From ZLKRG08 sp964565165 (GTDB lineage Bacteria > Actinomycetota > Actinomycetes > Nanopelagicales > Nanopelagicaceae): a stretch of 64,000 nt of DNA. The notes below the pieces were generated by a model. That model worked only from the letters and a program-made list of their open reading frames with translations. It had not been told where the DNA came from and ran no database searches. The stretch covers positions 1 to 64,000 of the forward strand of contig CAZMDJ010000003.1 of assembly GCA_964565165.1 (NCBI GenBank), written 5' to 3'. The translations under genes and the position numbers were made by a program. Positions 51,393-62,000 of this stretch are shown in pieces. Each line of letters starts with the position of its first letter. Positions within the stretch are counted from its first letter, which is position 1.

Positions 51393-53038
51393 TTTCCAAA
51401 CCAACCTTGAATTGCACCAACTACATCTGAACCTTTAACAATTAGCACCAAGACAAAGTAAACGCAGATTCCAAGTAATCTATATGAATATCTGGTTAGT
51501 GCAGTTCGTTGCCAGCTAGATGCATCTCGCTCTGAATTAGCCATTGCATACATTGCGCCGATAATCACTGTTGGGATTGTCAGAACCACAAATGCTGATC
51601 GCAAATATGTGTATGGATCTTCGATCTGTGATGCCAATACATTTGCGAAGTAGGTGCCAATTAAAATCATGATTACAGTCTTAACTGCACCGGTTGGCAA
51701 GAACTTACCTTTGAATGCAGCTTCTGGAATGTAATGGGTGTATCGCTCGATAATTGATGGAAGTACGAATAGAGCTGTACCGATCCAAAGTTCGAGTGAG
51801 TTACCGATAAATAGCTCTGCAGTTAGATTAAAGAGAACCGCTCTAAAGACAATGACAACTGAGGTGTGACGTGAATGCACATCCTGAGGTTCTGATTCCT
51901 CATGTAGAGCGTTTGTACGTACGGGATATCCATAAGTTACAAACTCTTCTAGCAACATGCGACCAACTAAAACGATAGCCGCAAAGATTGCAATCTTATT
52001 TGCCTCAGGCATGATGGTTACTTTGTAGCCAGATAGGCCGCCAAGTGCGTAAACCATCTTCTGCACTCCCCAACCCATTAATAAAGCTGCAAGTGCATAG
52101 TCAGTTGCACGTTCCCAGAACGAGGCGAAATCTTTAACTTCGCGACGTAATGGACGGAATGCACTTGCTAGAAGTCCTGGAACAAACCAGAGCATTACGT
52201 AACCGACTGTGGTTAGTAGTGAATGACGAGAATCGATATTTCCCGAAAGGAAAACACCGCCAAAATATAGGAATGCAGCGAAGAAACCTGCATAGGCATC
52301 AAGTAGACCAATAAGAATTCCGGCCATTGTTAAACCAAGCGTTGCAGGTAGCGCTTTGAAGTGCGCTGCATGTAGTGCCTGAGAAGCGACAATGAAAGCG
52401 GCTGGATAAAGCAGGTAGCTAACTGAACCAATCATTGATCGCAGATATGTGCCGTCAATAATTAAACGGTGCATCAATGGGCTAAAACGTGAGAACTGAA
52501 ATGCTGCTAATCCGAATTCGCGATCCGCTAACCCAGTTAATGGAAAGCGCCATGTTCTTAGTCGATCTCCCCAACCAGGTTTACGTTTAATTTTCTCTAG
52601 TTCGCCTGTCTCAATCGCTTCGAGTGAGCTCTGCTCGACATCGCCTTCTGAACTTCCAGAGGTATCTGATTCATTCTTTGAACCACCAACAGCGCCAAGA
52701 ATAGAAAGCGCTGCGACTGCTAAGCCAGTTGTTCCCACTGGATCATCAGCAGGATTAAATGGTGCCAATTCGCCAGGGCATAGGTCGTCCCACTTGATAA
52801 TTCCTTTTGAAGTTTTGCAGAACTTTAATGTTTGTGTACTTACTACGCCGCTGTCATCACTAACTTCAATATCTACCTCATGATGTCCAGGCGGTACATC
52901 TGCAGGAATTTGAATATCAAGCGCTTCAGCTTCTGATGTTGTTATGCGATCAATTAAAACTGTGTCTTTAGCCCAGGAAGGCATCGTAAGAAGCTGTAAC
53001 CCCACGATTGCTGCAAGCACTAGTAACTTCTTCTTCAT
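51389..53038 (-). CDS. Polytopic membrane protein with exported N-terminal domain, possible partner of the giant surface protein
   Basis: 549 residues. Signal peptide 1-23 (ending SWA), then an exported domain of about 75 residues (24-100) with ADVPPGHHEVDIEVSDDSG and two Cys (74, 87). A first membrane helix follows (about 101-119), then a charged Ser/Glu-rich loop (120-165) and some ten further helices (about 200-540). I do not recognise the family. Its ATG overlaps the stop of the giant protein (TAATG at 53036-53040), so translation is probably coupled. The location and topology suggest anchoring, assembly or export of that protein; this is inference. It converges on the histidine kinase with the two TAG stops sharing CTAG at 51389-51392. 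Confidence 0.85.
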   Translation of the reverse strand: MKKKLLVLAAIVGLQLLTMPSWAKDTVLIDRITTSEAEALDIQIPADVPPGHHEVDIEVSDDSGVVSTQTLKFCKTSKGIIKWDDLCPGELAPFNPADDPVGTTGLAVAALSILGAVGGSKNESDTSGSSEGDVEQSSLEAIETGELEKIKRKPGWGDRLRTWRFPLTGLADREFGLAAFQFSRFSPLMHRLIIDGTYLRSMIGSVSYLLYPAAFIVASQALHAAHFKALPATLGLTMAGILIGLLDAYAGFFAAFLYFGGVFLSGNIDSRHSLLTTVGYVMLWFVPGLLASAFRPLRREVKDFASFWERATDYALAALLMGWGVQKMVYALGGLSGYKVTIMPEANKIAIFAAIVLVGRMLLEEFVTYGYPVRTNALHEESEPQDVHSRHTSVVIVFRAVLFNLTAELFIGNSLELWIGTALFVLPSIIERYTHYIPEAAFKGKFLPTGAVKTVIMILIGTYFANVLASQIEDPYTYLRSAFVVLTIPTVIIGAMYAMANSERDASSWQRTALTRYSYRLLGICVYFVLVLIVKGSDVVGAIQGWFGN

Positions 53039-56000
53039 TACTTACCTTCCTTAATTGTTACTTTAACTTTCTGTCCTGGTTTCAAATTTGTCACATTGAA
53101 TTTTGCATTCGAACCAGAAGTCTTTGGCGTGATATTTACTTTCTTCGCTGCAGGTTGCCTAGCAGTACTTGCCTTGGGTGCAGCTTGTGCCTTTTCAACA
53201 ATAGTTACCTTCACCTTTTGGCCAGGCTGCAAATTAGTTACGTTTACGTTTGCACTGGTATCTGTGGTCTTAGGTTCAATCTTCACAGGTGCGCTACTTG
53301 GCTTAGTTGTTGGAGCCGATGCACTTGCAGATGGTTTAGTAGATGCTGACGCACTTGCTGAAGGCTTCGCTGATGCAGATGCAGAGGTAGATGGTTTAGC
53401 TGTCGCACTTGCTGAAGGCTTCGCTGATGCAGAAGCGCTTGCAGATGGTTTAGCAGAAGCTGATGCGCTCGGTGAAGATGATGGCTTCGGTGAAGAAGTT
53501 GGTGATGGAGAAGATGAAGGCTTCGGAGTTGCACTCGGAGATGCACTCGGTGAAGGAGTTGGCTTCAATGTTGGCGATGCAGAAGGCGATGCACTTGGTG
53601 TCGCACTTGGTGTTGCACTCGGGGTTGCAGAAGGTGTTGGCATTACCGATGGAGTCGGTGAAGGTGACGGCGAAGCAGACGGTCTTGGCGTTGGTGTTGG
53701 TGTTGTGGGAGTTGATGGAGTTGTTGGAGCAGATGCGCCACCGCCACCGCCACCTCCGCCACCGCCAGAGTTATTAGAAGGAGCAGCTGCAAATGTAATT
53801 GTTACTGCTGATGAAGTTACAGATCCGTAGGTGCTATCTCCTGCTTTTGTTGCAGTTGCAATACAAGTACCCGCTCCATTTGCAGTAACCGATCCGGTAC
53901 TTGATACAGCGCAACCTGCCGCCGTTCCGCCAGTAATTGCGTATGTAATTGAACCAGTTCCGCTACCACCAGAAGTTATTAGCGCAACCGGTGTACCTAC
54001 AGTTGCGTTCGAACCAGTAACGCTTAACGCCGCTTGAGATTGTGCTGCTACGCCAATAGTCACAACTTTAGATACGTTCTTTACGATGCCACCAATAGTT
54101 ACCGCTGCATTAATTGTGAATGAAGCAGCAGCCGAAATTGCGGTTGGAGTTCCAGAGATGGTTCCCATCGCTGGATCGAAAGTTAATCCTGCCGGAAGTG
54201 TTCCGGTCAATGAATAAACAATTGAGGACCCAGCTTCTGCCTGAATTGACGTTGAGATTGGCGTAATTGCATTTCCAACGGATCCGGTAAGAGTCGTAAC
54301 TGATGTAGAAATTGCAGGATCGGTAATAAAGGTAGTTGATGTAGTTGCGCTACCAGTTCCAGCTGAGTTAGTTGCAGTCACAACTGCGTTGTACTGAGTA
54401 CCGGGCGCTAATCCTGTTAAATTCGCAGAAGTTGTTGTTGAAGTAGTTGTAACAGTTGAGCCGGTGTTTACCGGTACCGCACTGATTGAATATTGAGTGA
54501 TTGATGCTCCACCGGTATTTGTTGGCGCAGTGAAAGTTACATCAGCTGTTGAAGTGCTGCCGGTTGGCACTGATGCATTTACGCCGCTTGGTGATGATGG
54601 TGCACTTGCATTAACACCGATAGTTATTGTTGCCGTACCCGTATCAACTGTTCCACTTGGCAGAGTGGTTGAAACAGTAATCACAAATTGTGTTGGCGAA
54701 ATAGCAACAGTTGGAGTTCCAGAAATTTCACCAGTATTTGGGTCCAAAGTTAAGCCCGCAGGGAGTGGCCCTGCAATTGAATAGGTTGTTCCTGTAGCGC
54801 CAAGTGCAACAATTGAAACTGTAATTGGAGTAATCGCTTGATCAATAGTTGTAGTCAAGCTATTTGTTGATGGAGTGACACCTACTGGAGTAACAATTCG
54901 AGTTGAAGCAGTTGTATCCGGGCCGGTTCCTGCTGAGTTGGTAGCTGCAACAGATACAACATATTCAGTACCCGGTACAAGATTTGTGACAGTTACTGCT
55001 GAACCAATTACTGACGCCGATGGTGTCGCATTAATAATCGTGCCTGATGAGACAGGTGTAATTGCAATTGCATATGTAGTGATTGTTGCGCCACCATCGT
55101 ATGTAGATGCACCAATGTTTACAGCTGCCGTTGTCGCAGTTGGTGTAGTTGCAGATACTGATGCTGGTGCGCCAGGAACTACAGGATTAACGCCCAATGT
55201 AAATGTCGTTGTACCGGTAACAGTCGCACCACCAGTAACCGTTGCTGTCGCAGTAACAGTAAATGTTGTTGCGTTGATTGCGACTGTTGGTGTTCCAGAA
55301 ATTTCTCCAGTTGTTGTATCAAGTGTTAATCCTGCAGGTAGCGCGCCGCTTACAGAATATGAAACTCCTGTTGGATTAGAACCAGTAATGGCAGCAGAGA
55401 TAGGCGTGATTGCCTGGCCAACAGAAGCTGTTTCACTTGATGAACTTAATGAAACACCAAGCGGAGTTGTGAAGGTAGAACTTTGAGAAGTCGTGCCACT
55501 GCCTGAACTATTAGCTGCAGTTGATGTAACTGTGTAAGTAGTACCTGGTGCAAGTGAAGTTGTCGGTACAGATGTTGAAGTTGTGTTTTCGACAACCGGC
55601 GTACCACCGCCAACTGGCGTGAAAGTTGTTTGATAGCCAGTAATTGTTGCGCCGCCATTTGATGTTGGTGCGGTCAAAACAACTGTTGCTGCAGTTGATG
55701 AAGTTGCAGTTGCAGATTGAATTCCTGGAGCAGATGGTGGCGCTGCTGGGGTTGTAATTGAAGTTGCAGCTGATGTTGCACTTCCCTGACCAACTGCGTT
55801 AATCGCTACTGTAGATATTGAATAGGTAGTGCCTGCTGCTAGGCCACTTAATGTGACAGCGTTTGAAATATCTGCAGCGTTTACAGTTAAGTTAATAGGG
55901 GTTCCGCCACCTGTAGGTGTTGCAGTTATCTTGTAAGAAGTGATCGCAGATCCACCGTCAACTGTCGCTGCACCAACCGTTACCGAAGCGGTTGAATAAG

Positions 56001-59000
56001 TTGGCGCAGTTGCCGAAACAGTTGCTGGAGCACCAGGTACAGTTGCAGGCGCAACAGGTAATGAAAGCGCTGAAGCAGTTGAAGAACCCACACTGTTATT
56101 AGCAACCACTGAATATTGATAATTAGTTCCGTTTGTTAAGCCAGAGATTCGACATCCGACCGCTGGATCTGTTGCTGTACATGTACCGGCAGATGAACCA
56201 TCTGGATTCTTCGCTGTAACTGTATAGCTGGTGATTGCAGCGCCGCCAGTTGATGAAGGTGCGGTAAATGTAACTGTGGCAGCGGTGTTTTCAACTGTTG
56301 CTGTTGGAGAAGTTGGTACGCCAGGTGAAGTTGCTGGTGTTGAAGTTGCTGAGGTTGATGGCGCTGAAGAACCGGATGAATTCGTTGCAACAGTTGTAAA
56401 TGAATATGCGGTTCCGTTAGTTAGACCTGCAATTGTGCAACTTGTTGCTGGTGAAATAACGGTGCAAGATCCGGCGGTTGATCCATCAGGATTTTTTGCA
56501 GTAACGGTGTAAGAAGTTGGTATTCCACCACTGCCACTTCCTTGGGCTACATCGATAGTTACTGAGCCATTGCCTGAAGTTAATGTCTGTGTCGGCGCAT
56601 CAGGCGCAGCTGGCACCCAAACTGCAGTTAGCGTTGTGTTAGTTGTAGGAGTAATTGTCGATTGAGGTGCAACAGTTGTAGATCCTGTTGACCAAGCTGT
56701 CAATGCAAATCGAGTTCTGGTGATACCGGTTGTCGGTGCAGTCTGAACGGTTGTACTTGGTGCAACCAATTGAGTAGATGGCGCAGTACCTGTTGTTGCA
56801 CCAGCAATTGAATAAGAGACACCAATTAGCGCAGCAGACCATTGCGCAGTAAGTGTTACTGCATATGCAGGCATGGTGTACGTGCTGCCTGCAGCCATCA
56901 CGTTTGTGCCGTCGCTCCAACCTAAGAAATTCTTTGTGGCATCTGTATTAGTTGGAGTTGCTGCCAATGTAAATGTTGAGCCGTACGCAGTATTTCCTTG
57001 AGTAGGTACTGAGCCAGTACCACCGGTACCCAAGTCATAAGTAACCGCATATGAAGCTGCTACCCATTTTGCAGTAAAGGTTACGTCGCGATCAGGCATT
57101 GTATAAACAGCACCGGATGCAAAAGGAGCTGCCACATCTAACCAACCATCAAAGTTGTAACCAGTTCTAGTTGGTATAACCGAAGTTACGGTTACTGAGT
57201 CGTTGTAAGAATGCGATGTAGCGCTCAAAGTTGTTGAACTAGTTCCTTGGTTTAGGTCATAAGCAACGGTGTGGGAATTTGATGTCCACTGAGCAGTAAG
57301 AGTTACACCGTTTGGATTTGCAAGTGTGTAATTGGCGCCAGCGCCATAAGTGTTTGTTCCATCGCTCCAGCCTGCAAAGGCGTAGCCAACTTTGCTAATC
57401 GCTGCCGCCAAAGTAATCGTTGTTGTAAATGCACCTGTCTGCGTACTGGTAACCAATGTCCCGCCATTGCCTGCATATGTTGCAGTAATTGTCGCTGGTG
57501 TCCATTGTGCAGCTAAGACGTAATGGTTATCGCGAACTTGATACGCAGATGCTGCGGCAACAGTTTCGCCACTTTGATCTTTCCAATTAACAAAGTTATA
57601 GCCAGCACGAGTTGGTGTTGCATTTGTAGTGATGTTCTGAAGATCATTACACATGTTCCCTGCATTAGCGCATTCACTATCAATATCTGATTCGGCAGGA
57701 GTTATAACTGCATGAGTGCCGCCATTTAATACGTATTTAACTACGAAACGTTTGATCCATTGCGCTGTAAATGTAGTTCCACCATCTTGCACAATATAAG
57801 TAGAACCTTCAGCATAAATAGTTCCAGACGTACTCTTCCAGCCAACAAAGGCATATACCTGGGTATTTACGGTGACTGTTGCGGAATCAATATTTTGAAG
57901 AGTGTAATTCGAACCAAAAGCACGAGTAACCGTTGTAGTTGCAAGAGTTAGCCCTGATGAAGTGCTTCCATCTACCGTACCTGCGTTGAAGTTAAGGGTT
58001 TGATTTGCCGGTGTCCAAATTGCATAAAGAGTTGTATTAGCTGTCGGTGTATACGAACCACTAATTACTGAACCTGTTGGAGATGTCGACCACCCAGAAA
58101 GCGAGTACCCAGTCTTTGTCATTCCAGATGCATCCGGAAGCGATAAGCCAGTACCAGAAGTTGTATATGTTGCTGCGCCATTTGTTGCAGATCCTGTTGC
58201 ACCATTTGTGTTCCAAGTGATGTTGTAAGTACCTGGAGACCATTGCGCATAAAGAGTTACAGATTGTGTAGGCGTATACAGACCGCTAATTACAGTTGAA
58301 GTTTCAGACCAACCGCTAAATACATAGCCAGCTTTCTCCATTGTTCCAACAGTTGGCAAGCTTATTGCTGAACTTCCATAAGCAAATGAATCCGATGTGC
58401 GCGATGCGGATCCTGTTGCACCGGTATTTGGGTTATAAGTAATTGTGTAAACCAATGGCGACCATTGCGCTGCAAAAGTTACGTTTGCTGTAGACATGGT
58501 GAAAGTCTGTCCAACACTGTAAATCGTTGAACCTGATGCCCAACCAGTAAATGTATAACCGGTACGAGTTAGTCCTGTTCCGGCTGCAACTGTAAAAGTC
58601 TGACCACTTGAATGCGTTGGCTCTGTTGGAACATTTCCTGTTCCGCCATTTGCATCATATGTAACCACGTACTGAAGAGCTGTCCAGACTGCAGTCAAAG
58701 TTACATTGCTAGCCCCAACAGTGTAAGTAGAACCATATACATATGAAACATTTGCTTGATCGGTCCAGCCAGTAAATGTGTAACCGGTATTAGATAAACC
58801 AGTTCCTGCTGCTACTGAGAAGGTTTGTCCGATGGTCTTGTTGGCCTCTGTTGGGAGCGTTCCGGTGCCAGAACCGCTATTTACATAAGTAATTGTGTAG
58901 CTAACTGCGCTCCACTTTGCGAACAAAGTAAGCGCTGCAGAGGTGCTGTAGGAATCGCTTGCTGCATAGTTTGTACCAGTTCCATCAGCTGCAGTATTCC

Positions 59001-62000
59001 AACCATTAAATGCGTAACCACTCTTAGTCATTCCCGCAGGAGGAGATGCAATTGAATAAGCAGTACCGCCAGTTACGAAAGCACCTGTTGTAGGAACGGT
59101 AGTTGAACCACCATTTGAGTTATATGTAATTGGATATGAGATTCCACTCCACTGTGCATATAAAGTGATGTTTGCAGTTGGTGAATATGCAGTTCCGTTT
59201 GGCCCAACCAAAGTTCCGCTAGATGCTGCAGTAAACCAACCATTAAATGTGTAACCAGGTCGTGTTGGCAGCGGAAGTGTTACCGGAGTTCCTAAATTGA
59301 AGTTGGCAGATGTTGGTGAAACTGTTCCGCTATTTGCATCATAAGTAATTACGTAAGGTGCTGGAGTAACTACTGCACTTGGTGCAGATTGTGCAGAGCT
59401 TCCAGCTCCATCATTTGCAGTTGCTTTAAATGTGTAAGCAGATCCGTTAGTCAATCCAGCAACTGTGCAAGATGTTGCAGGCGAAGTTACTGTGCAAGTT
59501 CCAACTGCATTGTTATTTGAATCGTATGCAGTAACTGTGTATGAAGTTGGTGCCGGTGCTGAAGGTGCATAAGAAAGAACAATTACACCTGAACCACCAG
59601 ATGAACCTGCGCCACCACCAGATCCAGTATTGGCTGCACCTGCAGCTTGCACTCCTGGATAGGCAGTTCCATAACCATTACCACCAGCTGCATAAGTAAC
59701 TGATGCGCCAGAAATACTTAACGCAAGACCTGCGCCACCAAGACCAGGAGATGTATTTCCAACAATCGGATATCCGGCAGAGATAGCACCGCCACCACCG
59801 CCGCCTTGTAGTGATGCGCTATTACCGCAACCAGGACCACCGGCATTTGCGTACATTGCCCAATCAGTAAAAGTTGCTTGCGTTGGCGTTCCGCCAGCAT
59901 TCAAAGTACACGTACCTGATGGCGCATAACCACCGCCACCAGAACCACCGCTTGTTCCACTTGCACTTCCGCCGCCACCGCCTTTAGCGGTTACAGATGC
60001 AAATACTGAATCACCACCACTTGCACCAATAGCTGTAGATGTATTTCCAGTTCCACCAGCTCCAACTGTCATCGATAAAGTCGAACCAGGCGTAACTGAA
60101 TAAGAAGGATTGTAAAGAAGTCCGCCGCCGCCGCCGCCACCGGCGTTGCCTCCCCAACCACCACCGCCGCCACCGCCAACTACAAGAACCGCCATGTTTG
60201 TTACGTTGGCAGGAACTGTGACAGTTGAGCTACCGGTAGTAGTAACTTTATAAACACAATTTCCATTTGTTAAAACGAATGGAGAAACACAAGATACTGA
60301 TCCATTTGTAACTGAAACAGTCGCAGTTGTATTACCTGCAGTAGCCGAGACCGTTGGAGCCGCTGGAACCAACATAGTCCACTTTGCATAAATTGTTGTA
60401 TCGCCAAATAAGGTAATAGTTGCACCATCAATATATGGAGTACCTGTTCCATTTGCTGCTGTTGTCCAGCCATCAAATGCATAACCTGCGATTGCAAAGG
60501 TTCCGATATTGATATGGAATGCCTTGCCTGCAGTAAAGGTTTGTGTCGCCATTGTGCCCGAAGCTGTTGTTCCTGCTACGGCATTTGAATTGAAGGTAAG
60601 TGTGTAGTTATTTGCATTCCAAATTGCATAAAGCGTTGTGTTACCCGTCGGGGTCAATGTTGTGATTGAAGTAGTGCCTGCAGCAGTAGTCGCCCACCCA
60701 CCGAATGAATAGCCAGTCTTTGTCATAGTTCCGACTGTCGCAAAAGAGGTAATTGCCGCACTGCCATATGTGTAATTCTGAGTAGCTACAGACGCAGTAC
60801 CTGAACCGGCATTGTTTGAATAGGTAACTACATAAATCTGAGCTGTCCACTGCGCATATAAAGTAATTGCGCCATACAGTGTTACTGACTGCTTATCTGT
60901 GTAAGAAGTACCAGTTCCACCTGCAACCGTATTCCAACCATTGAAGGTATAGCCGGTGCGGGTAAATGCATTTGCATTGATTGTGAAAGCGGTACCAGCA
61001 GTAAAGCTCTGATTAGTCATGGTGCCAGCACCAGAGTTAGCGTTGAAAGTTATGGCATATGTATTTGCGCTCCACTTTGCATAAATCGTCATTGCTGCAT
61101 ACAAAGTTAAAGATTGTGCATTTGTATAAGCGGCACCTGTGCCATCCGCATTAGCTGTCCAACCTGAGAATGTGTAACCAGTGCGAGCAATCTGAGTTGT
61201 GTTACTTGTTAAAGCAAGCGCTGTACCTGCTGTATATGTCTGGTTCGCAATTGTTCCAGTACCACCATTTGCATTAAAGGTAACTGCAAATGTTGTTGCC
61301 TGCCAGACTGCGTACAAAGTGATTGATCCAGTTGGTGTGTAGCTTGCACCTCCAGCATATGCTGCGGTTGTTGCAGTGCTTGTAGTCGCCCAACCTAAGA
61401 AGTTATATCCAGTCTTAACCATTGTGCCAACAGTTGCTAAATTGACAGCGTTGCTAGAAGTTAATGACATCGAAGCAACTGAAGGCGCACCCGATGACGG
61501 TGTTGATCCTAGATTTGCATTAAATGTAATTGTGAAATTCCATTGGGCATAAAGCGTGATATTTCCTGCGCCAGTGTATGAAGCACCAACCGCATAGTTG
61601 GTTCCACTGCCATCTGCTGCAGTATTCCAACCACTAAATGTGTAATTAGTTTTAGCAAGCGTTCCACTATTTGTTGCCAATGTTCCAGCGATGCTATTTA
61701 CAAAGTTTGTTGGGTAAGGAATTGTTCCGCTGGTTGCGCCGTTCGCGTTGTAAGTAACTAGCGAGTTCCATTGAGCGTAAACCGTAACATTGCCTGTAGG
61801 TGAAGTTAAATATGTGTTGAAAGCTGAACCAGTTGCAGCATATGTAGGGATGGCAGGAGTTGAAGTTGTGATTCCGTACTTCTCTTTTAGGAACATCTCG
61901 ACTTGCAACACTTCTGCAGCTGTTAAAGTGCTGTTATAAATCACTAAGTCAGCCAGTTGCCAATCTGAATATTCGCCAGAAACCCCGTTATTTACCGAAA

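Noticed and set aside
53096..53830. A 244-residue plus-strand protein
   Set aside because: It is antisense to the Ser/Ala/Pro-rich tail of the giant gene; the open frame is a by-product of the codon bias.
56605..61765. CRISPR array or DNA-level tandem repeat
   Set aside because: The periodicity is at protein level (B-repeats) with diverged DNA; no short identical repeats with unique spacers.
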